A program made the translations under genes and the position numbers. Below the pieces are notes generated by a model. That model saw only the letters and a list, made by a program, of their open reading frames with translations. It was not told where the DNA came from and ran no database searches. From Mesorhizobium wenxiniae (GTDB lineage: Bacteria; Pseudomonadota; Alphaproteobacteria; Rhizobiales; Rhizobiaceae): a stretch of DNA of 64,000 bases. Positions 18,697 through 26,633 of the stretch are shown here, one piece after another. Within the stretch, counting starts at the first letter, position 1. The number at the start of each line of letters is the position of its first letter. The stretch spans positions 620,001-684,000 of the forward strand of contig NZ_NPKH01000020.1 in assembly GCF_002284535.1 (NCBI RefSeq), written 5' to 3'.

Positions 18697-20620
18697 AACC
18701 CATGGGCTCGATCCCCTCGTTGAATTCAGGCGAAGTGAGCGCGGTAAGGAAGGCCTGCACCGCGGGTCGCTCTTTGCGGGCAGAGACCAGCGCGAAATCA
18801 TAATGCTCTTCCTTCAGCGCAATGAAACTGAGCCCGGCTGATTGCGCCACCGGCGCAATGGTGACGCCCCAGTCTGCTCGGTTCTGCGCCACGGCCGCCG
18901 CGACGGCGTTGTGCGAGCGGGGCTGGTTCCAATATCCGTCGGGACGCGCCGGACCAAGCAGTTGGTCGATCAGGATACGTGTACCCGAGCCCTGGTTGCG
19001 GTTGACCATCATGCAATTTGGATCGGCGAGTGCGGCACGCACCGCCTCGTCTGCGTCGGCCCCCTGGAAGCGGATGTCGCTTGGGCGGTAGACGATGCCC
19101 TGCATGCGCCGCCATCCCTCCACGAGTTCGAGGCCGTCGCTCAGGAACGGCGCATTGTAGCTTTGCGTCTTGGCGTCGAAGAGGTGGATGGGCGCGATAT
19201 CGCACTCGCTCCGTTTAGCCGCGGCCAGGCCGCCCAGGCTCCCGACCGCGATAGACCGCACCGTCAGGCCGGCGCGAAACAGAATGCCCACGACGAGATC
19301 CAGGCCCGTGCAGTTGCTGCCGATCACCACGAGATCGGGAACACGGACGTGCGGTGTGAACAGCGTGACCGAAGCCTCGCTTCCGGCAGGCATATTGTCG
19401 GCTAAAGCTTCGATGCTGATGAAGCCATCCGCCTGGGCAAAGGAGGTTATCGCCCCCGAGCCCTTGCCGGTGGGATAGGCGACCAGCCCCTCATCACCCT
19501 CGACCAGCGATACCATCACGAACTCCGTGCGGCCGAGTTCGGATGGAATGCGCAGCGGAACCTTTGCCGTGACCTTCGCTTCGGTCCGAGGCGGCAGGCC
19601 CGCCATGCGGCGCAGCAAAGGTACGATCATGTCGTGCAAAGTGAACATGGCCGAAGTCGGAAATCCCGGCAGCACGACGACCGGTTTGCCGTCGCAAACG
19701 GCGAGACAGAGCGGCTTTCCCGGCTTCAGCGCCACGCCATGGGCAACGATGCCGGGCGCGCCGAGACGGTTCACGATGCGGTGGCTGACATCACCGGCGC
19801 CCTTGGACGTCCCGCCCGACAGTATCAGCACCTCATGGGCCGCTAGCGCCTCGCGCATGGCGGCTTCCAGCTTGGCTTCGTCATCCGGATACGCGCCGAG
19901 AAAGCTCGCCTCGCCGCCATTTTCAGTTATCGCGGCGCTGACGATTGCCCCATTGGCGTCGTAAATGCCGGCGGGTCGCAGGGCGTCGCCCGGTTGGACA
20001 AGTTCGTCGCCAGTCGACAAAACCGCCACGCGCAGCTTGCGCGCCACCGTCACCAGCGCAATTCCGCAGGCGGCAAGCATGCCAATTTCTCGCGAGCCGA
20101 TCACCGTTCCGGCACGCAGCAGAACCTCACCGCGGGCAATATCGGATCCGGCATTCGAGATGAACTGGCCGGGCGAGGCTCCGCGCCTGACCTCGATGGC
20201 ATCACCTTCGGTGGGTTGAGTGTGCTCCACCATGACGATGGCATCGGCGCCGCGCGGCACGGGACCGCCCGTCGAGATGGAGGTGGCGGTGCCTGCGAGC
20301 ACAGGTATTTGCGGGGCAACACCGCATGCGATAGTTTCGTGGTTGAGCAGGAGCCTGGCAGGAAGGGCCTCCGACGCGGTGGCCATGTCGGCGGCGCGCA
20401 CGGCAAAACCATCGACGTTCGAACGGTCGAAGGGAGGCACGTCGATAGGAGCCATGACATCATCGGCAAGCGCCAGCCCAAGCGCATCCGCAAGCGTCAG
20501 TTCTTCGGTCGGGATCGTTCGCGGAAATAGCGCCGCCTCGAAACGGGCGAGCGCCTCGTCGCGCGACAGGACCGTCAGGAACTGCTCCTGGCCGGTATCT
20601 TGGCGGGTCGATCTGGTCAT
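18680..20620 (-). CDS. MoeA fused to a binding-protein domain
   Basis: This 646-residue fusion has a full MoeA in residues 1 to about 420: [50 protein letters not shown] and [16 protein letters not shown]. The C-terminal part of about 200 residues is a periplasmic-binding-protein-like domain without a signal peptide, with [49 protein letters not shown] and [13 protein letters not shown]. The same domain type occurs in the HTH protein at 24117. Together they suggest a cytoplasmic domain that senses or holds a ligand for metal insertion; the ligand is unknown. It is followed on the same strand, upstream, by another MoeA-like gene only 7 bp away. Confidence 0.85.
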   Translation of the reverse strand: MTRSTRQDTGQEQFLTVLSRDEALARFEAALFPRTIPTEELTLADALGLALADDVMAPIDVPPFDRSNVDGFAVRAADMATASEALPARLLLNHETIACGVAPQIPVLAGTATSISTGGPVPRGADAIVMVEHTQPTEGDAIEVRRGASPGQFISNAGSDIARGEVLLRAGTVIGSREIGMLAACGIALVTVARKLRVAVLSTGDELVQPGDALRPAGIYDANGAIVSAAITENGGEASFLGAYPDDEAKLEAAMREALAAHEVLILSGGTSKGAGDVSHRIVNRLGAPGIVAHGVALKPGKPLCLAVCDGKPVVVLPGFPTSAMFTLHDMIVPLLRRMAGLPPRTEAKVTAKVPLRIPSELGRTEFVMVSLVEGDEGLVAYPTGKGSGAITSFAQADGFISIEALADNMPAGSEASVTLFTPHVRVPDLVVIGSNCTGLDLVVGILFRAGLTVRSIAVGSLGGLAAAKRSECDIAPIHLFDAKTQSYNAPFLSDGLELVEGWRRMQGIVYRPSDIRFQGADADEAVRAALADPNCMMVNRNQGSGTRILIDQLLGPARPDGYWNQPRSHNAVAAAVAQNRADWGVTIAPVAQSAGLSFIALKEEHYDFALVSARKERPAVQAFLTALTSPEFNEGIEPMGFIRPG

Positions 20621-20627
20621 GACTTAC

Positions 20628-21758
20628 TCATCTGGGATCATCGAACACAAAGGCGCCGACAGCTGTTCCCGCAGCACACCCCTCACTGCCGCCTGGAATA
20701 GCAAGCCATGCATCCGCCATGCGGATCGCGTCCAGGGAAAAATCTCCTATCGCAAGTGGGGCCCATCTGTCTTGTTCCTGCTTCAGGAGGACGATCTCGG
20801 CCAGCCCGACCGTGGAGGAGATTTTTCGCTCCAGTGCTAGGACCGTCTGTCGCCGGGCGCTCCTGCCCGACAGGCGATCGATGGTCGGCTGAACCAGCGC
20901 AAGAAAGGCGGCAAAGGCCTGATCGGGCGCTCCGGGCAGAGCAATTATCGGGACCGCGTCGAGCCGGCCGATCGCCGCGGTTCGGCCGGGCTGCAGCGCT
21001 ATGTTGTGGGCGATGAGCGCCCCACGCGCGGCAAGCACGTCGGCTGTTGCGTCGGCGCGCCCCGCACCAGTGCCTCCAATCAGGATGATCAAATCGCCGG
21101 CTGCACTCGCAAGGGCCTGGGCGACGGATCTGGCGTCGCGCGTAACCGTTTCGATATCGAACACCGTCGCGCCAGAGGCTCTTGCGAGGTCGGCGATAAA
21201 ATGCCCCGTTAAAGTATCGCTCGCCGGGGCGGCGAGATCGATCAGGCGCAACTGCGGTGCCCGCACCGCAATTTCACCAATCCCTACACTCCGCAGGGCG
21301 AGGAGGTCCGCGGCCGACAGCCTGTGCCCTGCAATGATGAGTGGTCGGCCCGCCTCCATGTCCTCGCCAGCGCGTCGCACGCCCTGGCCCGGTGCTGCTT
21401 CCCCGAGCGCCTGGGGCATCGGGCCGCTGCAATCGATGAGATCGGCATCGAGGACGCAATCGCATCCCTCCGGCATGGCGACGCCTGCCTCTACCCAGAC
21501 CGGAATTGCCATCAGCGGCAGCGGCGAATAGGCCGACGCACCGGCAAGATCGAGCGCGCGACACGCCCAGCCATCTGTCTTTGCCGTGTCACGGGTGGGC
21601 TGCGCGTGTACCAGGGGCGGCATAGCGGCCCCAATCTTTCCAAGCGTCTGGTAAAGCGGCAAAAGAGTGGGCGCAACCGGTACCACCCCGTCGAGGAGTG
21701 CGGCGAGAGCCGCTTCGAGACCGGTCAGCGCGCCGAGGGAAGGCTGCATTCTCATCAT
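20628..21758 (-). CDS. Divergent MoeA-like molybdopterin-binding protein
   Basis: This 376-residue protein is clearly MoeA-related but diverged. The N-terminal signature is reduced to TRDTAKTDGWACRALDLAG, the MPT-binding region reads LIILIGGTGAGRADATADVL, and VPIIALPGAPDQAFAAFL replaces the usual GLPGNP motif. It is shorter than canonical MoeA. It sits between tupA and the MoeA fusion on one strand, so it is probably co-transcribed with the tungstate importer. It may be specialised for tungsten or for a subset of enzymes, or it may have lost catalysis; the sequence does not decide. Confidence 0.75.
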   Translation of the reverse strand: MMRMQPSLGALTGLEAALAALLDGVVPVAPTLLPLYQTLGKIGAAMPPLVHAQPTRDTAKTDGWACRALDLAGASAYSPLPLMAIPVWVEAGVAMPEGCDCVLDADLIDCSGPMPQALGEAAPGQGVRRAGEDMEAGRPLIIAGHRLSAADLLALRSVGIGEIAVRAPQLRLIDLAAPASDTLTGHFIADLARASGATVFDIETVTRDARSVAQALASAAGDLIILIGGTGAGRADATADVLAARGALIAHNIALQPGRTAAIGRLDAVPIIALPGAPDQAFAAFLALVQPTIDRLSGRSARRQTVLALERKISSTVGLAEIVLLKQEQDRWAPLAIGDFSLDAIRMADAWLAIPGGSEGCAAGTAVGAFVFDDPR

Positions 21759-21799
21759 GTCCGATGATGGGGCAGGTGCGAACCGCTTTGCAACCGACT

Positions 21800-22663
21800 T
21801 CAGAAGCGCTCCTGCTCGGCGTTCGAGAAAAAGAGTTGCTGGCCGTCAATTTTGTATTCGGCAATCGCCTGCTGTCCTTCAGGCGAGATCAGCCAATCTA
21901 TGAAGCGTTGGCCGGGTTCAGCTTTGACGCTCGCGTGCCTCGCGGGATTCACCAGCATGACGCCGTACTGGTTGAACAGCCTTTCGTCGCCTTCGACCAG
22001 GATCTCCAGTTCGCCGCGGTTCTTGAACGCCAGCCATGTGGCGCGATCGGATAGCACATAGGCATTCATGGCGCTGGCTGTGTTGAGCGCAGCGCCCATG
22101 CCCTGCCCAATTTCCTTGTACCAGGGCTCCTTCATCGCCGCGACATCGACACCTGCCGCCTTCCAGAGTCCGAGTTCTGCAAAGTGGGTTCCAGATTTGT
22201 CACCGCGGGAAACGAAAACAGCTTTCTTGCTCTGGATCGATGTCAAGGCGGCAGCGACATCCGGCGAACCCTTGATGCCGGCCGGGTCGCCTCTGGGCCC
22301 GATCAGGACGAAATCATTGTACATCACATCGAAGCGTCTCACGCCAAAACCTTGCCGGACGAATTTCTCCTCCTGCTCCCTGGCATGGACCAAGACCACG
22401 TCTGCGTCTCCCCGGCGGCCGGCGTCGAGGGCCTGGCCGGTTCCCTGCGCGACCACCCTCACCTCGATACCGGTCTTTGTGGCGAACAAAGGCAGTATGT
22501 GATCGAAAAGGCCGGAATCCCGCGTCGAGGTCGTCGAGGCCACGACGATCGACCGCTCCTGCGCGCCGGCCAATGCGCCGCTGGAGCCGAGGGCAGTCAA
22601 AATGATCGCAATTGCGGCAAACAGTCGACGGTTGAACACTGGAAGCTCCGTCTCCGCAGTCAA
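21800..22663 (-). CDS. tupA: Tungstate-binding periplasmic protein TupA
   Basis: This periplasmic binding protein of 287 residues has a membrane signal after NRRLFAAIAIILTALG. The mature start VVASTTSTRDSGLFDHILP carries the TTS(T) oxyanion-binding motif of TupA, distinct from ModA. AQGTGQALDAGRRGDADVVL, VFVSRGDKSGTHFAE and QGMGAALNTASAMNAYVLSD complete the family pattern. TupA proteins bind tungstate far more tightly than molybdate. The start overlaps the tupC stop by 4 bp. It is the last gene of the tupBCA order and lies next to MoeA-like genes and a formate dehydrogenase. Confidence 0.9.
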   Translation of the reverse strand: MTAETELPVFNRRLFAAIAIILTALGSSGALAGAQERSIVVASTTSTRDSGLFDHILPLFATKTGIEVRVVAQGTGQALDAGRRGDADVVLVHAREQEEKFVRQGFGVRRFDVMYNDFVLIGPRGDPAGIKGSPDVAAALTSIQSKKAVFVSRGDKSGTHFAELGLWKAAGVDVAAMKEPWYKEIGQGMGAALNTASAMNAYVLSDRATWLAFKNRGELEILVEGDERLFNQYGVMLVNPARHASVKAEPGQRFIDWLISPEGQQAIAEYKIDGQQLFFSNAEQERF

Positions 22664-23382
22664 AGGACGAGGTCTCCTTGAATAAAGGCGGCAGCTTTTG
22701 CTGATGATGGGCGATCGAAAAAATCATCGACGCTGGCGTGCTCGCATAGTCGGCCGCAAACGAGGAAGACGACATCTGCCGCGAGCCGGCGCACCTGCCC
22801 GAGATCGTGTGAAGCCATGACGATCTTGGTGCCCGATTGCGAGGCCATGAGGATGATCTCCTCGACATGGCGGGTAGCAGCGGGATCAAGACTGGCGGTG
22901 GGCTCATCGAGCAGCAGGATCTCGGGCTCGCGCGCCAGTGCGCGGGCAAGCGCCACGCGCTGTTGCTCGCCGCTGGATAAGCGCCGCGCAGCTCGCGCCG
23001 CCAGGCCCAGAAGGCCCACACGATCCAGAAGTTCCTCGGTGCGTGCCGCGCGACGATGGCGCCGACAACCAGCTTGCGCCAGTCCGTAGGCGACGTTGGC
23101 TGCGACGGAGCAGCGCAGCATCACCGGTTTCTGGAGCAGCATTGCCCGGCGCCCTAGCCCGCGATCGGTGCGCCCACCCCAGCTCACAGTTCCTGCGGAA
23201 GGGGCGGCAAGTCCCATGCAAACCCGAAGCAGTGACGTCTTGCCCGCCCCATTGGGACCGAGCACGAGTGTCGGCGCGCCGGGAGTAATCGCCAGGTTCA
23301 CGCGGTCAAGCATAGTCGTGGCGCCTGCGCTGAGCGAGACGTCCAGAATGAGAGGAAGGTCGGTAAGCGATGCACGCATCAT
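22660..23382 (-). CDS. tupC: Tungstate importer ATPase TupC
   Basis: This ABC ATPase of about 240 residues partners TupAB. Walker A is LVLGPNGAGKTSLLR, the signature is LSSGEQQRVALARALA, Walker B is ILLLDEPTASLD, and the switch His is in MASHDLGQV. The ATG at 23382 overlaps the proper tupB stop as TGATG. Because tupB carries a one-base insertion, its misread frame runs without a stop straight into tupC, making an apparent 471-codon reading frame from 24075. The real tupC start is taken from the ATPase fold. Confidence 0.88.
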   Translation of the reverse strand: MMRASLTDLPLILDVSLSAGATTMLDRVNLAITPGAPTLVLGPNGAGKTSLLRVCMGLAAPSAGTVSWGGRTDRGLGRRAMLLQKPVMLRCSVAANVAYGLAQAGCRRHRRAARTEELLDRVGLLGLAARAARRLSSGEQQRVALARALAREPEILLLDEPTASLDPAATRHVEEIILMASQSGTKIVMASHDLGQVRRLAADVVFLVCGRLCEHASVDDFFDRPSSAKAAAFIQGDLVL

Positions 23383-24075
23383 CAAGCCACCCGTTGCTCC
23401 GACCACGTTCGCAGGCCCCAGGCAGCGGCATTGATGGCAAGAATGAGGCCGATCAGGATGATGCCGAGCCCCATCGCGAGCGGCAGGTCTCCCTTTGAGG
23501 TTTCGAGCCCGATCGTGGTCGTCATGGTTCGGGTAAAGCCTTCTATGTTGCCGCCGACGATCATTACTGTGCCGACTTCGGCGGCCGCCCGCCCGAAGCC
23601 GGCGAGCATTGCGGGTGATGAGGCTGAAACGGCTGTCCCACAAGAGCGTTACCACCCTGCCTGTCGGGCCGACGCCCATCGCTGTCAGTTCGTCGCGATA
23701 TTCGCGCCACAAATCCTCGATGGTCTGGCGCGTCAGAGCTGCGATGATCGGCAGGACGAGAAGCGCCTGCGCGATGACCATGGCGGCCGGTGTGAACAGC
23801 AGGCCGAACTCGCCGAGTGGCCCTGATCGGGATAACAGCAGGTAAACGGTCAGGCCGACGACAACTGGCGGCAGGCCCATGAAGCCGTTAACAAGCACCA
23901 CGAGCGGGGAACGTCCCGGAAAACGCGTCAGAGCCAGCAACGCCCCGAGCGGCAGTCCCACGACGGCTGCAATTGCAACGGCGGCCAGGGTGATGGTTAG
24001 CGAAAGACGCACTATCGAGATCAGCGTCGCGTCGCCGCTCGCGATAAGCTGCCATGCACTTAGGCCTTCCGACAT
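23382..24075 (-). pseudogene. tupB: Tungstate importer permease TupB, one-base frameshift
   Basis: Apart from one frameshift this is a complete TupB permease of 230 residues. The first 150 or so contain LPLGALLALTRFPGRSPL and GFMGLPPVVVGLTVYLLLSR. The frame then breaks at the GGG at 23613-23615 (CCC in the coding sense). Removing one base joins it to [20 protein letters not shown], the EAA-type loop, and [20 protein letters not shown] to the stop. Total length is 694 bp, one more than a multiple of three. It is either a real mutation that disables tungstate import or a sequence error in a C run. Confidence 0.8.
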
Positions 24076-24116
24076 TCCCGTTCACCTGCGCCGCGTCGTC
24101 CTGTATTCTGCTGCAT

Positions 24117-24985
24117 TTGCTGACGACTCCGGAAGCCTCAGACTATTTGCGCCTGGGCGAACGCAAGCTTTACGAACTGGTCGCCAAAAACAGGATCCGT
24201 GCAGCAAAGTGACGGGCAAGTGGCTGTTTCCGCGTAACGAACTCGACCGGTGGGTTCTCTCGGGATTGGCGCATCCTGAGGGACTGATTCCGCCCGAGCC
24301 GCCGCCCATAGTCGGCGGCAGCCAGGACGATCTGCTTGAACGGAGCCTTCGCCAGGCAGGCTCCGGTCTCGCCTCGCTGACCGAGGGGACGGGAGCCGGC
24401 GTTGCGCGTCTTTTGCGTGGCGAAGTCGCCGCTGCCGCGATCCATTACCACAATGATGCAGCCGACCCCAATGTGGAGGCCGCGCGCGCAATGCCGCGGC
24501 TGCACGATGCGGTGCTGATCGGTTTCACGCGGCGCGAACAGGGGCTGCTGCTGCCGCCGGGCAACCCCCGATCGCTCAACAGCCTGGCCGATGTCCTTGA
24601 AAGCGGCGCCAAAATGGCGGTGCGTCAGACCGGGGCCGGAGCCCAAATGCTGCTGGATGTCCTGGTCGCCCGCGCCGGCGCCAGCCGGAAGCGGTTGAAC
24701 CGGCTCGCGCCGCCATGCCTGACAGGGCCTGATCTCGCAGCCGCGATCCGGACCGGGAGGGCCGATTGCGGAATCGCCACACGCGCCGCCGCGCGCGCCG
24801 CCGGCCTGGAGTTCGTATCATTGGCGTGGGAGAATTTCGATCTGCTGATGCGGCAGCGAACCTATTTTCAGCCTTCGATCCAGGCGCTGATCCGCCTCAT
24901 GGCTCAGGACAGCTTCGCCCGGCGCGCCGCAGAACTCACGGGGTATGACACGAGCCCGGCCGGGCAGGTCCGTTTCTTCAATTGA
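24117..24985 (+). pseudogene. HTH plus binding-domain regulator, one-base frameshift
   Basis: The N-terminus reads LTTPEASDYLRLGERKLYEL then VAKNRI, an excisionase/MerR-type helix-turn-helix. The frame then breaks at the CC at 24197-24198. Restoring one C gives a continuous PCSKVTGKWLFPRNELDRW, then a binding-protein-like domain with GSGLASLTEGTGAGVARLL, MAVRQTGAGAQMLLDVLVA and RADCGIATRAAARAAGLEF. This architecture is known in regulators beside tungstate and molybdate genes. The start is uncertain; a TTG at 24117 gives the expected N-terminus. It is divergent from tupB across about 40 bp, so it is the likely tup regulator. The length is one base short of a multiple of three. Confidence 0.75.
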
Positions 24986-25027
24986 GGTGGGGTGTCAATG
25001 GGGCGTCGGACGCGCCGCCGAACCTAT

Positions 25028-25234
25028 TCAGCCGAGGTCGATTTCGCCTTCGACGACGTGGTGCAAACCGGCGCGTTCAGCCGTAATCACGGCCCTCACA
25101 GTCAGACGCCCCTGCCCTTTCAGCCCCCCATCCGCCACGGCCCTTTCGATTGCCTGCTGCGAGGTTACGCCGACCTGCTTCAGGAACTTGCGCATCGACA
25201 CGTTGAAGGGATCGGTTTCCATGTTTTGGGTCAT
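25028..25234 (-). CDS. Small FDH-associated protein, DUF6494-like
   Basis: A 68-residue protein with start MTQNMETDPFNVSMRKFLKQ followed by VGVTSQQAIERAV and ending in HHVVEGEIDLG. This matches, as I recall, the DUF6494 family, small proteins often encoded beside periplasmic formate dehydrogenase operons. The frame is open far upstream, but the ATG at 25234 gives the family N-terminus. No function is known. It is divergent from the WD40-cytochrome gene across about 110 bp. Confidence 0.7.
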   Translation of the reverse strand: MTQNMETDPFNVSMRKFLKQVGVTSQQAIERAVADGGLKGQGRLTVRAVITAERAGLHHVVEGEIDLG

Positions 25235-25343
25235 ATGATTGCCTCTAATAGCTGGGACGGTGCGGCTGGTCGGATTGCGATCGCATGCTGCTCTCCGGCG
25301 AAGGCGCTGCCGGCCAGCGGAACACGGAAACGTATGATGCGCA

Positions 25344-26630
25344 ATGCATAAGACGCTCGCAATGCATTTGCTCGCTGCTGTTTTCCTCGCCGGCGCGACG
25401 ACACATGGCGCCGAACTGCGCGGGCATGGCGGTCCCGTGCGGGCGATTTCCGTGGCGCCGGACGGAAAGACGGTGGCAACCGGCAGTTTTGACACCAGGG
25501 CGATCATCTGGTCGCTGGAGACCGGCGAAGCGCGCGACGTGCTGCTCTTTCATGACGGTGAGGTAAGTGCCGTGGCCGCACTGCCGAACGGGCGCTTTGC
25601 CAGTGCGGGTGCGGACGGTCGCATCGCGATCTGGCAAACCGGTCGAGCCGAGCCGGCCCTCATTCTGCAGGGTCACACCGGACCTGTCGCCGACCTCGAA
25701 CTGTCACCCGACGGATCGATGCTGGCTTCGGCGTCCTGGGACACCACCGTCCGGCTCTGGCCCCTTGCTGGTGGGAAAGCGCGCGTCCTGGAAGGCCATG
25801 GCGCAAACGTCAATGCACTCGCCTTCCTGGCGGACGCAACCCTCGTCAGCGCCGGCTATGACGCCACAGTCATCTTTTGGCCGAGTCAGGCTGGGGCGGC
25901 GCCGGTTCGGGCCATCATGCCGACGCCGCTCAACACGCTTGTAAGAGCGCCCGGCGACCGGCTGTTCGTCGGAGGTGCGGACGGGCGGGTACGGTTGCTC
26001 GATCGGCGCGGCAAAGTGCAGTTGGAAGTTCAGGCCTTACGCAAACCGGTGATTGCGCTCGCCGCCACGCCAGACCCGAACTATCTCGCAGTCGCCGGCA
26101 TCGATGATGGAATCCTGTTGCTGGACGCTATGAGCCTCTCCACCATCCGCACTCTCGACACATCCGGCGTGGCGGTATGGTCGCTTGCGTTCGCGGCTGG
26201 CGGCAAGACGCTTCTGGCTGGCGGCGCCGACCATCTGGTGCGGGAATGGAACATCGCGACGGGCGAGCGCCTTGGAGCCGCTACGGCCGGCAGGGCCGAT
26301 CCGATGGCCAGATACGCGGGTAATCCGGACGCGGAAGTGTTTCGCGCCTGCGTAGCTTGCCATACTCTCGACCCGAAGGACGGCCATCGAGCCGGGCCCA
26401 CGCTGCATGGAATTTTCGGGCGCAAAATAGCATCCGTGCCGGGTTACCACTATTCGCCCGCTTTCCGAAAAATGGACATCGTCTGGACACCGGAAACAGT
26501 GTCAGCGCTGTTCGAGTTGGGTCCGAACGCCTACACCCCCGGTACCAAGATGCCTGAACAGACGATCAGCAATGCTGAGGATCGGGCAGCCCTGATCCGC
26601 TTTCTTCAGGCCGAGACACGTACCGACTAG
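25344..26630 (+). CDS. WD40 beta-propeller fused to cytochrome c
   Basis: This secreted protein of 428 residues has an N-terminal signal (MHLLAAVFLAGATTHGAEL). Residues 25 to about 300 form a WD40 propeller, with repeats such as GHGGPVRAISVAPDGKTVAT, GHTGPVADLELSPDGSML and VRLWPLAGGK. A class I cytochrome c domain of about 100 residues follows, with the haem motif CVACH and, downstream, GTKMPEQTI supplying the likely axial Met. It lies between FDH-associated genes, suggesting a periplasmic electron acceptor or scaffold for the second formate dehydrogenase; this is inferred. It converges on the polyferredoxin gene with a 3-bp gap. Confidence 0.85.
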   Translation: MHKTLAMHLLAAVFLAGATTHGAELRGHGGPVRAISVAPDGKTVATGSFDTRAIIWSLETGEARDVLLFHDGEVSAVAALPNGRFASAGADGRIAIWQTGRAEPALILQGHTGPVADLELSPDGSMLASASWDTTVRLWPLAGGKARVLEGHGANVNALAFLADATLVSAGYDATVIFWPSQAGAAPVRAIMPTPLNTLVRAPGDRLFVGGADGRVRLLDRRGKVQLEVQALRKPVIALAATPDPNYLAVAGIDDGILLLDAMSLSTIRTLDTSGVAVWSLAFAAGGKTLLAGGADHLVREWNIATGERLGAATAGRADPMARYAGNPDAEVFRACVACHTLDPKDGHRAGPTLHGIFGRKIASVPGYHYSPAFRKMDIVWTPETVSALFELGPNAYTPGTKMPEQTISNAEDRAALIRFLQAETRTD

Positions 26631-26633
26631 GGC

